A DNA stretch of 64,000 nucleotides from Stemphylium vesicarium (Eukaryota > Ascomycota > Dothideomycetes > Pleosporales > Pleosporaceae): NCBI GenBank assembly GCA_004380135.1, contig QXCR01000076.1, forward strand, positions 81,985 to 145,984, given 5' to 3'. How positions within the stretch are numbered: position 1 is the stretch's first letter; every line of letters starts with the position of its first letter. The notes beneath the pieces are model-generated. The model did not search any database, had not been told where the DNA came from, and saw only the letters and a list, made by a program, of their open reading frames with translations. Positions 22,944 to 35,457 of this stretch are shown piece after piece. The translations under genes were made by a program, and so were the position numbers.

Positions 22944-23500
22944 ATGGGGCCTTCGGACGCTGCAGCGGCGCCGGGGACGGGCTGGGACGAGGCGCAATGT
23001 ACAGCAGCACTTGCACAGATGGAGCAGCTCCAAACGCAGGTATATATGGACTCATTCAACCCCCGCGTTGCAATGCTGATATCGCATAGATAGATGACCT
23101 ACGTCTTGCAATCCCCCGAATAATCGAACCGTTCCACCTCCCCCCGAACCCGACGACCTATAAATTATATTCCCAGGGCGTACTTAGCTCCCAGAGCGGC
23201 CTCAACGCGCTCAAAGACTGTTGGAAGCTCCCTGAAGTACGAGACACGTTTGAACACGTCAAGCAGAGTTTTGGCGCCAACGCAGATTTGTCTGAGTGCG
23301 TCTCGGTACCCTCCCAAGGTTGGGTCGAGAGAGAGCGAAAAGCCAAAGAGTCGATAAAGAAAAGCGGGAATGAAACTGTAGATGATGCAGGTACAACCCT
23401 TTCTGATGAGGACGTTTCCCGCGTCGTCGTGGAGTTTCGCAAGGCTCACCCAAACCTCAAACTCGAGACGCAGGATGACATGCACAACATACATGTATAG
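22944..23500 (+). CDS. Small uncharacterised protein with coiled-coil start
   Basis: Predicted 168-aa soluble protein from exons 22944-23039 and 23090-23500. The 50-nt intron has a proper GT start and ATAG end, and splicing keeps frame. The N-terminus has an Ala/Gly/Pro stretch, then a heptad-like helix across the splice (CTAALAQMEQLQTQIDDLRL). Next come a Pro-rich linker (PFHLPPNPTTYK) and a basic, charged C-terminal half ending DDMHNIHV. There is no signal peptide or membrane segment. I do not recognise the family. The short coiled coil and size would suit a subunit of a larger complex, but nothing visible proves this. The clean splice sites and sustained frame are the evidence that the gene is real. 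Confidence 0.65.
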
Positions 23501-23986
23501 TACCCCCTTCTTTTTTACGAGCCAAACTGCTTACCTCTATGACAGTTACACTTCGTTTCGGGATCTCTCATGTTAAAATTCCGCATTAGCGTCGAGCAGG
23601 AAGTGAATGGCCGTCATAAGCTCAACGCAGATTGTTCAGGGGCAGCGGAGCCCTTTTTGGCAATCACACGATGCATTACGTCAAGGCCACACGCAAACGA
23701 TCTACGATATTTATTGGTATGTACATATCATGGCACTCGCAAATAAGACATTCAGTGGACACATGCTGAGTATATTAGGATATGATCGCCGCCTACAAGA
23801 CTACGAAAGGAACCTCTTGTGCCAAATGTGGAAGGTTGCTCGACAGTGCCGCATTGATACCTACGGCGCGACGAAGCAAGCAAGTCGCCGCTGCTGACGA
23901 GAGCCCGGAAACGGTCTGGGTAGCGCTTCATGAGGGTTGCCTTGAGTGATTGAGCCTGAAGTCAATAGATTCCTCCGTTACGCTAC
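23501..23986. other. Intergenic spacer
   Basis: Convergent spacer between the small coiled-coil gene and the Trp-rich gene. A 96-codon open frame in it has no motif and is not called. Confidence 0.4.
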
Positions 23987-24685
23987 TCAGCGCAAGTTCG
24001 TGGGGGGAAAATGCCTAAACGGAAATCCGTCGCCCAACTCGTTGTCGACAGGACCACCCCGAAATTGTGGCAGATATTGTGTGTCCTGATACCAGCGGCC
24101 ATCCACTGTTCGCACGGCTTCTGGAAAGCAGTTCCATTCCCTATTCTTATATGGCTCTTGCTGCCAAATAGCATCCGTCCAAGTCCATTGGTTCGGCTTT
24201 GCATGTTTTCGAGTCCGAAAGTCGTAGCTCAGACCGTGTTCTCGCCCACCAAGTGCTTTGGCCTTTGTCCAGGGAGCGAACTTCTGCGAATCGAAGCTGA
24301 AGGTCATGCCACTGTCATCAAGATAGGTATGCCCTGCCCACTGAGACCGGGGAGGGCGGTTCGATACACAGTCTGTCGGACGGGCGCCGAATGCGACGTA
24401 CATGTCCGGGCCTGTGTTGCGAAAGATATCTTTCATGCGACCCCACGACGAACCGTTCTTGCCGTCTTTGGGCCATATGAATGCCTTGGAGGCCTTAACG
24501 TCTCGAAGCTTGCGGCCGTCCTGGTACCATCCCCGCCAAGCTGGGTTGCGAACATACCCAGCTGTTCGGTGCCGCCATCCATCGTTGGGAGGAAAGAAGA
24601 TGGGTGGCTCAGGCAATGCAATACCGGTCATTTTTTTGAAGTTGTAGAGGAATTGAGACAGCGGAATCCTTTTTGAATGCTGCAA
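23987..24685 (-). CDS. Uncharacterised Trp-rich protein
   Basis: Single-exon frame of 232 aa. It is unusually rich in aromatic residues, with twelve Trp including QWTWTDAIWQQEPYKNREW, and in Pro, Gly and Arg. It has no signal peptide, membrane helix or known catalytic motif. Repeated short blocks of the type aromatic-x-D/N-G-R-W-Y-Q occur twice (WRGWYQDGRKL near residue 51 and VDGRWYQDTQYL near 195), hinting at an internal duplication of a beta-rich fold. An internal Met at 24631 (MTGIALPEPP) is an alternative start and would remove a basic 18-residue leader. I do not recognise the family. The long intact frame with balanced composition and the divergent promoter shared with nic96 argue for a real gene. 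Confidence 0.65.
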   Translation of the reverse strand: MQHSKRIPLSQFLYNFKKMTGIALPEPPIFFPPNDGWRHRTAGYVRNPAWRGWYQDGRKLRDVKASKAFIWPKDGKNGSSWGRMKDIFRNTGPDMYVAFGARPTDCVSNRPPRSQWAGHTYLDDSGMTFSFDSQKFAPWTKAKALGGREHGLSYDFRTRKHAKPNQWTWTDAIWQQEPYKNREWNCFPEAVRTVDGRWYQDTQYLPQFRGGPVDNELGDGFPFRHFPPTNLR

Positions 24686-25154
24686 ATGTATCGCACTTGT
24701 GACGGATTTTTATTGCTAGACGTTTGCTGGTCCGGGCTACAAAGATAAATCTGATTTACACAAGCCGACGACTTTAGGATAGCGACAAGACCTAGTTGTT
24801 TGTACATATGAATACCACCTACAACGAATGTTTCCACACTTGATCATGCCATCACTCGTCCGTAGCCTGATTGTGCCTTGGGATAGATATTATTTCCCCC
24901 TCTTGTGACTGCAATGGAGCAAACCGGTGGTTTCCAGGCTAGAACCGGTCTTGTTTCCTATTTTACGGATGCAGAAAAAGGCAGCGCGTCTTTATCATCT
25001 GAAAGATAGGCACGAGACGGCGCTAGTTCTTTCACTTTGACGCGGTACCTGGAAGGCAGGGATAAAACGTCCGAGCTTCCCGGCTGAACAACGCGATCTC
25101 GTTTCTCCAGGTTTGTTTTCGGCACCATCAACAACACCGCCATTCGCAACCACA
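24686..25154. promoter_or_regulatory. Divergent promoter region (Trp-rich gene / nic96)
   Basis: 469 bp between divergent starts, presumed to hold both promoters. No coding region or defined site was recognised. Confidence 0.4.
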
Positions 25155-28100
25155 ATGTCGCTATTCGGCAATCTTGGAGGCGCTCAGCCTGCCTCTAGCG
25201 GCACCTCGGGTGGAGGACTGTTTGGAACAGCAGGAGGCGGATCCGGATCAGGCGGTGGCACATCGAGCTTGTTTGGCAACTTGGGCGGAGGCACTTCGAA
25301 TGCGCAATCCGGTACGACGCAAGCGACAAGCGGCGGTGGCCTGGGAGGCAGTCTCTTCGGCGGCCTTGGTGGAGCAAAGTCGACTGCTACCACAACGCCC
25401 TCGCTGTTCGCTGGCGCATCGTCGACGTCGCAACAACAACAACAACCGCAGTCGCAGCCACAAACGGGCGGCTTCTCGCTGCTCAACAATCCGACCTCCC
25501 AATCGACTGCGAACAACACGCAACAAACGAGCGGTCTCGGCCAATCCTCTCTCTTCAACACGACGTCGACCCAGCAGCAGCATCAGCCTCAGCAGCAACA
25601 GCAGCAGCAACAACAAGGCGCGTCGTTGGCCCAAGCAAACGCAGGCACCGGTCGCTCAGCTCACTTCGACCATCTGCTAGAGCGAGGCCGCAAGCGCAAT
25701 GCTGGCGAAAATGGTACCAGCAACTTCGACGAGCTGCCGTCCCTGCAACTGGGCCTTGGAGACATTGCACGCAAAGTGCGAAACTTGGGCGGCGGAGGCC
25801 CTTCGGCGGACCAAGTCCAAGATCGCGCTCAAGACCGCGCTGCGTAAGTTAGACGTCAGCCACGCACATTTGCTTTTACTGAAGATTTCCAGGCACTACC
25901 TGCTCTCCGCATCTGGTGTGAAGATGGGTAGTACCCTTCGCGATCTCAACCAGTTCTCTTCTCAGGGAGGTCTTGCCGCGCCCGGTCAGGCTCAGAACCT
26001 ATTCGATAACGACGTCGACGGCTACATCTCGAACCTACATTCCCAATCCACTCTAGCCCTAATTCAAGAAGGCTTGGAGCAGTCTAAACGCGACTTTGAC
26101 ACCTTCCTCGAAGACAATGTCCAGATCGAATGGGACAAGCAGCGCCAGAGGATCTATGAGCACTTCGGCCTGGGCAGACAAAGCGAAGACATGGCGGCCT
26201 CCCAGAGCGCTTTCGGCAGCACAGCCCGGGGAGCCTTCGGACGCGCAACAGCGCGCAAGGGTCGCTCTATGGGCCCCAACAGTGCGTCGGTCAATGGACG
26301 ATCCACCTTTGGCGCCTCTGCTGCTGGGCCTCCCGTTCTCGGTGCCTCTCAGAGCGTGCTAGGTGGACGGGATGCCTCAGACAAGTCTGTTATGGGCGGA
26401 CAAGTTGGCCCCCAGGATCGATACGCACGAGACAAACAAGAGAAGTTCATGGTTGAGGTCAAGAAGCTCAACGAGTCACGACTACGAGAAGACTCTTTCT
26501 CAGTCCTTCATGCATTCTCTGACGTGGAGAAGGCTGCTAGCACCGAGTATTCGGATCACTTTGTCAACGCTTATGGAGCGCTTGTTTCAATCACTGGCGA
26601 AAAGAACGAAGTGGAAGCATCAAACCCAGGCTCTAACCAGCCCAAGGAGCGGAGCTTCGCGAAGGACTACCTAGACGACCAACCCAACTCTGTTGCCAGT
26701 GTACGCATGCGCAAACGCATTCTGGACGGATCTCGCAAATATCTGGAGAACAAGTTCCTGGAGCAGGTGGACGAAGTCCTACGAAGAAACCCCGCAGAAG
26801 CGCTTGTCGGCGGTGTTCCATCCATGCTCAACAAGATCCGTGGCTTCGTACGCGCTAAAGCTGCGTTCAAAGAGCTTGGTGCGGACACCGAACTGTTCCA
26901 AAGGATAGGCGAAGCGGGCGATGAGTTCCCATGGATCATCATCTTCTTCCTGCTCAGGGGTGGGCTGTTGGCCGAGGCTGCTGAGTACGTCCGGGAAAAG
27001 AGAAATTTCTTCCAGAACACCGACAGAAATTTCCAATCGGCCATCACACAATATGCCACCGATCCTGACCGCAGGCTTAGCCCAGATACCCAACAGAAGG
27101 TTGGCCACACACACGCTCAGAGGACTCGTTTAAAGACGCCCGAAGACCCTTACCGAATGGCCTGCTACAAGATTGTTGGTCGATGCGATATGAGCAAGCG
27201 CAATCTGGAACCCATCAAGGAGACTATGGACGACTGGGTGTGGCTGCAGTTCAACTTGGCTCGTGAGGGCAATAGAGCTGAGGAAAACGCTGGCGAGATT
27301 TTTGGCTTGGAAGAACTTCGCACAACTATCAAGGATATTGGTCAGCGCCATTTCATGAACGACGAGGCCGAGTCCGCTGGCGGGTACGGAGTCTACTTCT
27401 ACCTTGCTACGCTTGCAGGCTTGTTTGAGCCGGCCATCAATTACCTCTATACCCACAATTACGTCTCCGCCGTTCACTTTGCCGTCGCCCTCGACTACTA
27501 TGGACTGTTGCGGGTATCAGACTGGACAACAGCTGGAGGCGAGATCTTGACATACACGACACGACAACAACCGCAGTTGAACTTTGGACGCGTCGTCGGA
27601 TACTACACAAGTGATTTCAGAGCTGCCCGGGCTGACGCTGCGGCTGACTACCTGGTATTGATCTGCATGAACGCAGACCTGCCAGGTGAGGCAGGCAGGC
27701 AACAGGCGGAGCTTTGCCACGAAGCTCTCCGTGAGCTTGTCCTGGAGACACGCGAGTTCTCTACATTGCTAGGTGATGTCAAGTCAAACGGCCAGACGAC
27801 TCCAGGTCTCATTCAGGAACGTGTGCCACTGCTGAGGTTGGATGGCGAGATGGGCCTACTCAACACCATTACCAGCGAAGCCGCGAGGATGGCAGACGAC
27901 AACGGGCGAATCAACGATGCTATCCTACTCTGCCACTTGGCCGGCGAGTATGATAGTGTGGTTACGATACTCAACCGCGCGCTTGCTGAGGCTCTTTCGG
28001 TAGAGCTTGGCCAAGAACCTCTTCGTCTGGAGCCACTTAAACCGCGTTTGACGCCAGCTGAGTCGCAACAACAGCAACAGCAACGATCTGACGCGACGTC

Positions 28101-28669
28101 GTCAAGCCTGAGCATGCTCGGAACGGATGATCCAGTGGAGCTTGCCCAGAAGGTCCTTGCTCTATACGATGCAAACAGCCTATGGTGGAGGAAGGTCTCA
28201 CAGATGAACCGCGACACTGTCGGTATACTGTTCCAGCTCAACAACGCAAAGAAGGTCATTGAGGCTGGCGACTACATGGCAGCACTCGGAGTAAGTTTTC
28301 GCAGCCTGTTCCCATACAACGCCCAACTGACATGACTTTTAGCAAATCGAGAATCTTCGTATTCTCCCATTGTCGGCTGGAGGCAATGTGAGCGACATCC
28401 GCGCCACTGCCAACAGCTTCAACTCGTACCCCCAGGAGATCTCGCGGAACATTGGCAACGTCCTCCTTTGGTGCATTGGTTGCTGCTCTAGGCACCGTGA
28501 GCGTCTTCTGTCTGGACAATTCGAAGATCAAATGCGCAAGGTCCTTGCCGACCAGCTGCTGCAAAAGGCCAAGGATTTGATGGTCTTTGCTGGCTTGATC
28601 AAGTACAAATTGCCACCCAGAGTCTTTGAGACGTTGGCTCGGGAGGGCCAGGAAGTTGGTGCTTTTTAA
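25155..28669 (+). CDS. nic96: Nucleoporin Nic96/Nup93
   Basis: Structural linker nucleoporin of the inner ring of the nuclear pore. Exons 25155-25843, 25893-28290 and 28343-28669 give 1137 aa. The first 170 residues are a low-complexity FG/GLFG-type region (SLFGNLGG, GGLFGTAGG, SLFGGLGG) with poly-Gln runs, followed by a basic segment HFDHLLERGRKRN. The remainder is the helical Nic96 domain. Diagnostic stretches include FDTFLEDNVQIEWDKQRQRI, FPWIIIFFLLRGGLLAEAAE, DDWVWLQFNLAREG and, near the end, the stretch KAKDLMVFAGLIKYKLP. A glutamine run (SQQQQQQRSD) interrupts the domain near its C-terminal part. The N-terminal FG/Gln region is much longer than the short coiled-coil start of yeast Nic96. 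Confidence 0.95.
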
Positions 28670-29655
28670 TGGAGGCTGATGAGGTAGTGGTGATTGTGTT
28701 CAGGCATATTAGAGCAGGCATAGAGTGATACCAATGAATTATTGTAATGGTATTCTTCTAAATATCGGACGTCGCATGCATAGTCGGGTTCCAAAAGGAT
28801 ACAAGGTGGCGTGACAAAGTTGAGTGGCTGGGCAGCTTCTTCCTTGGGCCTGTACCAGTTTCTGCAAGGTACGCTACAGTCCAAGCAAGACCACGGCGCA
28901 AAGCGCATGCCACTACTGTATGGCTGTCATGTTTCGCCGCAAAAGACCGCGGCGCCGGCCATGTGGTACTAGCCAAGTCTTGGGTGGTGGTGCGATGGGC
29001 CTTGGATATGCAAAGTTGCGCAAGCTTTGTCGCTGTTGGCATGCATCGCTCCTGGGAAAAGATAACAATTGAGTGGTTGGACACAAGATGATACTTGTGA
29101 TAGAAGGTGAGAAGTTCTCGAAGCGATGCTTGGCTCGCATTGCGGATCGACCGGTGGTGTGACCCCACTTCGCGGACCGGGGAGCTCTTTTCTTTTGGGG
29201 CTCCCACGTCATTTGAGCAACAGCTGCGACACATAAGCCCATCACCTTATCGTCAGCTTGGGACTGGTACAAAGGCCTGTCCTCAACCTCTCTGCTTCCC
29301 AGCTCTATATAGAGGCCAGCAAGAAGCCACACTTGCTACCCATCGTCTCCGTCTCAATTGGTATCGTGATTTCCGCTGCGCACTCGGCAAAGCTACCCCT
29401 CCATTCAACCATCGACCATCGGAGTTTCTCAACACGTAGGGACCCGCTTCTTTCGGCGTGTAGTTTTCAGCTAGACAGGTGAATCCACTTTGACCTCATA
29501 CTGACCCACGGCCAAATTATCTTTTCGGCCCTCCACGACTGGCTGTACCTCCAGCCTCCGCAATCACAACTTCAAGCCCCTCCTTCTTCTTCTTCCCTCT
29601 CTCACCTCTTCTCTCCAAACCCCCCACCTAATACGCAACCTATCAACCACACAAG
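28670..29655. promoter_or_regulatory. Intergenic and phosphofructokinase promoter
   Basis: About 1 kb containing the nic96 3' end and the promoter of the glycolytic gene downstream. From about 29500 to the start codon the plus strand is a strong C/T-rich tract (runs of ctt and ccc), typical just upstream of highly expressed fungal genes. A TATA-like stretch (ctctatatagagg) lies at 29301-29313. Confidence 0.5.
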
Positions 29656-32110
29656 ATGGCGCCCGCCGAGATCCCACCGCCCCTCGAGGGCAAGAAGAGG
29701 CGCATTGGAGTTATGACGAGTGGAGGAGATGCGCCTGGTATGAACGGTGCAGTGCGCGCTGTGGTTCGCATGGCCATTCACAACAACTGCGAAGCCTTCG
29801 CCATATACGAGGGCTACGATGGCCTGGTAAAGGGCGGCGACATGATCAAGGAGATGAAGTGGGAGGACGTCAGAGGCTTCCTGTCAGAAGGAGGCACCCT
29901 CATTGGCACAGCGCGATGCATGGAGTTCATGCAGCGCGAAGGCCGCCGGACAGCCGCGAAGAACCTCATCACGAAGGGTATCGACGCACTGATCATCTGT
30001 GGCGGTGACGGCTCCCTCACTGGTGCAGACAAATTCCGCGCTGAGTGGCCGGAGCTGCTCAACGAGCTCGTCCAAGAGAAGCAGCTCACCCAGCAGCAGA
30101 TCGAGCCATTCAAGCACCTCAACATCGTCGGCCTCGTTGGCTCCATTGACAACGACCTGTCCATGACCGATGCCACTATCGGTTGCTATACCTCGCTCGC
30201 CCGTATTTGCGAAGCCATCGACTCGGTCGATACCACCGCCGTGAGTCACCAGCGAGCCTTCGTCATCGAAGTCATGGGCCGACATTGCGGATGGCTGGCT
30301 CTCAGCGCTGGTGTCGCTACAGGAGCAGACTTTGTCTTCACACCCGAGAACCCACCAAGCGAGGGCTGGCAAAGCGAGATGTGCCGACAGATCAAGAAGC
30401 ACAGGGCCATGGGAAAGCGAAAGACTATTGTCGTTGTCGCTGAAGGTGCCATCGACCGTAACCTTAACAAGATCACGTCACAGCAGGTCAAGGACGTCCT
30501 TGCAGACGACGCGAAGCTCGATACCCGTGTCACAACCCTCGGACACGTGCAGCGTGGAGGTACACCCTGTGCTTACGACCGTATGCTTGCTACTCTTCAA
30601 GGTGTTGAGGCTGTCAAGGCTGTCCTGGAGGCTACCCCCGACACTCCTAGCCCTGTCATCTGTATGCAAGAGAACAAGATTGTCCGACGCCCACTCCTCG
30701 AGGCCGTTGCACAGACCAAGGAAGTCGCGGTAGCTATTGGCAACAAGGACTTCCACAGGGCTATGCAGCTCCGCGACACAGAGTTCGAGCAACAGTACCA
30801 GGCCTACCAGATCACCACAGCCGCGGATCAGCCAGAGCTCCTGTTGCCTGAGAAGCAGCGCATGCGCGTTGGTATCATTCACGTTGGTGCCCCAGCCGGA
30901 GGTATGAACGCGGCGACCCGTGCTGCCGTTGCACACTGCCTTGCCCGTGGCCACACACCAGTCGCGCTCCATAACGGATTCCCTGGTATAATCCGCCACC
31001 ACTCCGATGAGCCCGTCAGCGCGGTTCGTGAAATCAAGTGGATCGAGGCTGAGACCTGGGCGTCCAAGGGTGGATCCGAGATTGGTACCAACCGTGGACT
31101 TCCCAGCGAGGACCTAGAGACCGTCGCCTTTGTCTTCAAGAAGTACAACATCCAGTCCTTGTTCGTCGTTGGTGGATTTGAGGCTTTCACCGCCGTTTCC
31201 GAATTGAGGAAAGCGCGCGAATACTACAAGGCGTTCAAGATTCCCATGGTAAGTACATTTCGTCCGTCTCATTATTGGAACTTCCGAAAAGAGTCCCAAT
31301 GATGGGGGTCCAAAGCGGATGAACAGCGTGCTAACAAACATTCAGGTTATCCTTCCTGCCACAATCTCGAACAACGTCCCTGGAACTGAGTATTCCATTG
31401 GTTCTGACACCTGCTTGAACGCACTCATCCAATACTCAGATGCCTGCCGTCAATCTGCATCTGCATCTCGACGCCGAGTGTTTGTTATTGAGACACAAGG
31501 TGGCGAGTCTGGTTACATCGCAACTGTTGCTGGTCTCAGTATCGGAGCATTGGCCGTATACACTCCAGAGGACGGTATCAACCTCAAGATGCTCGACCGC
31601 GACATCGACCATTTGCGTACCGCATTCGCCAAGGACAAGGGTATCAGCCGATCCGGCAAGGTCATTCTAGTCAACGAGAAGGCCTCAAAGGTTTATTCGG
31701 TACAAATCATCGCCGATATGATTGCGGAAGCCGGCAAGGGCAAGTTTGAATCCCGTCATGGGGTACCTGGTCACTTCCAGCAGGGCACAATTCCATCACC
31801 TATGGACCGTGTCAGGGCTGTCAGGTTTGCCACCAAGGCTATGCAGCACCTGGAGAGCTTTGCTGGCATGGACCCGGATGATATCGAAGACGACCAGATG
31901 TCAATCAGTGTTATCGGTATCAAGGGAAGCAAGTTGCTCTTCTCCCCCATGGATACCGTTGAGAAGAGGGAGACTGAGTGGCACCGAAGACGCCCCAAGC
32001 ACGAGTTCTGGATGGCACTGAAGGAGACGGTGGACACATTGTCCGGCAGGCCCCAAGCCCCGGCCAAGCCGGCCGATATCGATACCCTGGCTGGCCGTCC
32101 TGCCAAATAA
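29656..32110 (+). CDS. pfk1: ATP-dependent 6-phosphofructokinase
   Basis: Phosphorylates fructose-6-phosphate to fructose-1,6-bisphosphate in glycolysis. Exons 29656-31248 and 31346-32110 give 785 aa, the usual length for the filamentous-fungal tandem enzyme without the long N-terminal extension of yeast Pfk subunits. The catalytic half carries IGVMTSGGDAPGMNGAVRAV (ATP site), LIICGGDGSLTGAD, the catalytic GSIDNDLSMTDATIG, EVMGRHCGWLAL and HVQRGGTPCAYDR. The regulatory half repeats the fold with VGIIHVGAPAGGMNAATRA, FVVGGFEAF and VIETQGGESGYIATVAGLS, with the active-site residues degenerate as in eukaryotic PFKs that bind allosteric effectors there. Its fructose-6-phosphate substrate is also the end product of the GlcNAc cluster, but the genes are unlinked in regulation as far as can be seen. 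Confidence 0.97.
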
Positions 32111-32258
32111 GCACTTGCATTTTTTCTTAAGAATACGGTGGCCTAGAAGACGTTTGGATGAGCATTGTGCTGCGACAAGCTCATGCGCCACATGACGATC
32201 ACGCTGTATATGTAAATTCTGACCTATGATAACGACCTGTAAATGCCATGATCATTCC

Positions 32259-33284
32259 TTATTCCTGAAAAGCCTTGAGACTATCATCGTTCCAGCTCAA
32301 GAACTTTCCACTAAATTCTTTCCCGCCGCTTACAGCCAACTTAGCAATGACATGTCCGGGCTGCTCAGGCTTCAAAAGCCCCCCACTACTCTTCAGTCCA
32401 CTAAACTTCTCCCTATCGGTTTCACTCATACGCTCGTGATGCACCTCGCGAATCTCTCTTTGCATCTCCGTGTCCACAACACCTGGCCGAATGGAGATGG
32501 AAGTCACATCAGGTTCTTCCACGGAAAGCGTCAAAGCAAGGTGGTTCAGCACCGCTTTACCCGCACCATAACAGCCCCAACCTTGATAGGCGGAGATGGC
32601 GGCTCCGGAAGAGGTAAGAACAATGCGACCCTTTGATGCGCGAAGGGAAGGCAGGGCAGCTTGGATCTATAGACAGCGTTAGCAATCTGAAACACACTGA
32701 AAACAAACCGATAGTATCCCATACTAATCCCACAGCGCTGAAAACATTAATGTCGAATCCCTTTTTCCACTCTTCGGCACTAGTTTCCGCAACCTTCTTG
32801 ACGGGGTCCAGAGTGCCGTGATTGACGATGACAGAGTCGAGGCGGCCCCATCGTTCGTTTGCTAGGTCGACGGCTCGTTTGGCGAGAGCCGGGTCGGCCA
32901 TGTCTCCAGCGAGCACGGCAACCTTTTCGGAGCCATACTGGCTGTGGAGCTGGTCGAGAGCCGAGTGCGTGCGAGATACGAGCACGAGTTTGTGGTTGTG
33001 CGAGAGGAGGTGGTGAGCGATTGCTTGACCGATTCCTAGCGGGCACACTTAGTACATGACTAGGGCTGTTTTGAGAAATACTCAACGTGGGCGTGTGATG
33101 TGTTGGCTTGGCGGATGGATATCGCACGTGCTCTGGTGCAGAGATGATGGGAAGGAAGGATGCAAAAAAGCATCGACATCTGCGGAATCAAATGCGTGGC
33201 TTGCATGCACGGGTTCCCGCGATCCTTTGACGTACCTCTGGAAGCGCCTGTAAGAATGATGACCATTTCCTTTGATTCCCTCAT
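32259..33284 (-). CDS. Short-chain dehydrogenase, Irc24/benzil-reductase-like
   Basis: NADP-dependent carbonyl reductase of 255 aa from exons 33284-33236, 33035-32725 and 32666-32259. Classical SDR motifs: the nucleotide site VIILTGASRGIGQAIA, formed across the first splice; a variant N-A-G motif reading VNHGTLDPVKKV; the catalytic Ser in RIVLTSSGAAIS; and the YGAGK active-site pair in SAYQGWGCYGAGKAVLNHLA. IRPGVVDTEMQREIREVH follows. The SSGA...GW..YG..KA.LNH block and the PGVVDT end match the yeast Irc24/YIR036C type, cytosolic reductases of diketones. Met at 33266 is an alternative start. It is convergent with the phosphofructokinase gene, with only 148 bp between stop codons. Confidence 0.9.
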
Positions 33285-33688
33285 CTTGGCTTTGAGATTG
33301 TGCAGATGGTTGTGTAGGATAGGTTGGAAAAGTTGTGCATGTGTAAGAGGGGCATACGTCATATTAGTCATCGGGTGCTATCGTTGGAAGTAATACCACT
33401 CCACCAGAACGCAAGAGGAATTGTTCATCTCTTGCCTTGACAGTATAACAATCTTTCTACTATTATTCATAGTGACCGATTTGAATGCGAACGCAAATTA
33501 TGTACTGTCCGCAATGTGAACACATGTGACCTATGCAATCATCATCATCCATGGGCGGGACATCGCGAATGGAAGGCCGGCTTTAATATTTATACTACAG
33601 AACTTCAAGTCCTTCTCGATGAAGCCGAGACACGCTACAGATTTCTTTATTGAATTCCTTGGCGCATCCATTCCTAGCACCTTTCCTT
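33285..33688. other. Intergenic spacer
   Basis: About 400 bp between two minus-strand genes, holding the SDR promoter and the transporter 3' end. No site is recognised. Confidence 0.4.
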
Positions 33689-35457
33689 TTACATGCTTGC
33701 CTTTCCACGACTCTCAAAAGGCAAGATGAGCACCAACAACCCCGCGGAAATGAAAAGTGCCCCGGATACGTATACTGGCGCACTCGTCTCCAGATCTGCA
33801 AACATTGCCACAATTGGCGCCATGATTCCAAAAATGCGGTTCGCGCTTGCCGTAATCGCATTGCCTGTTCCTCTATCTTTTGTCGGAAATATCTCAGGTG
33901 TATAAGCATACAAGACTGCGTACATGATGTTGCTCATGAAGTTATAGGCGCAATTCCAGCCTAGGAGACTGTCGGAGTTGAGGGCTGTCGTGGAGCAAAG
34001 GAGGAAAACGCCAGTGAGGACGGTGGAAGCAGATAGGGTACCTTTGCGGCCGATGTACGGTGTTTCAACGAGTATACCGCCGAGGATACAACCCGGTACC
34101 CCAAGGACAGCAATAATCAAGCTGTTTCGGTAGGTGATGTATGTCGAGCCATCACCAAAGTCTACGCCGCGAGTAGCTTGGATGTAGGGCAAAAAGGCGT
34201 TGTAGAGAGGATAACCAAGACCGATGAATGCCCATACTAGTGTGGTAACGCTAGTAGAGAAGGCTAATTTCTTTGTGGCGAAGAGGGCTTTAACATGGGA
34301 GCTGTCTACTTTCTGAAGGTTCCTCTTGACCGCAGCGGTGGCAGTGGTTTGTTGCTGGGCGTTGCCTGATTCTGCTAAGCTATTACAAGTCTCCAAGTCT
34401 TCCAGGGTCAGCGATGAAGACTTGTGGTTCCGGCGGGCGACTTCTTGGACGATGCACACAGCCTCTGAATCCATTCCTTTGCCCATGAGAAATTTGGGCG
34501 ACTCAAAGATGGTGAAGAAGACAAAGCGTACGATGAACATGATGAGTGCTACACCACCCATGACCTGCGGATGATGTCAGCGTCTACATGCACTGAGACG
34601 AGAATCAGCACCTACAACTAGGAAGTATCTCCATCCCATGTTTTCTTGCTTCATACACAGATCTTCCGTCTGTTGGCAGGTCAAATTCCCGAGCAATGGC
34701 CAGGCGACCAGTGTAGCAAATACTTGTGCTAGCGACCAGTATATGGAGAGTATCGTCAATAAATACTGATGTGATCCAGGTAGGAATTCCAGAAAGATGG
34801 CTGAGTCTACAGGGAGGTTACCCCCGACACCTGTAGACCAGAGGGCAGCAAAGGTGCCAATGGCAGCGAAATTCGGACTGCCAGCTGCCACCATGCCAAA
34901 TACCGCAGTGATGCCGATGGTGAGATTGAAAGCCCATCGTCTACCAAAGATATCGCAACCAAAACCCCAGAACACTGCGCCGAATAGTAGTCCAATGTTT
35001 TGGGACAATGTCAGAAAAGGTGGTCGATCGGGGCTGAACTCGTTGCTGACAGGTGTGAAGATTAACGATGTGACGATAGGCCAGAGATTGTCCATCGCCC
35101 AGCCGAAGCCGATAACAATGAAGAGCTGGAGAATGTTTTAGTTTGTTTGTATCACGAGTGGATTTGAGATGTCCCATAGGCAGGAATTCTTGGATGAAGA
35201 TAAGAAGATGGGAATGTGAAATGCGGAGCAATACAATATCGAAGAGAAGAGTCGCTCACCTGCCATTGGTATCTTCCCATACCTATGTCCTGGATGGCCT
35301 TGTTCAGCATTTTTGCCTTGGCTTCGTACACAGGATCCAAAGATCCATCTTCAAGGACGCTATCAGGCATCGCTTCATCTTCTGCCGCTGTGCGTGTTAG
35401 AACGTCTTTGTTACCACTCGTCTCAAGTGTCGTCTTCGCCATCGATGAATTGGTCAT
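33689..35457 (-). CDS. Major facilitator superfamily transporter, SV2/sugar-porter-like
   Basis: Membrane transporter of 527 aa from exons 35457-35260, 35125-34616 and 34564-33689, with twelve predicted hydrophobic segments. The N-terminal 55 residues are cytosolic and acidic, leading into AIQDIGMGRYQWQLFIVIGF. The MFS signature loop is FWGFGCDIFGRRWAFNLTIG. The first half ends near GWRYFLVVMGGVALIMFIVR, followed by ESPKFLMGKG, a loop typical of sugar-porter/SV2-like permeases. A charged central loop separates the halves. The C-terminal half contains YTPEIFPTKDRGTGNAITAS, equivalent to the conserved E-x-x-P-T/S-x-x-R motif. The substrate cannot be read from sequence; such fungal proteins are annotated as membrane transporters of organic anions or sugars. 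Confidence 0.87.
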
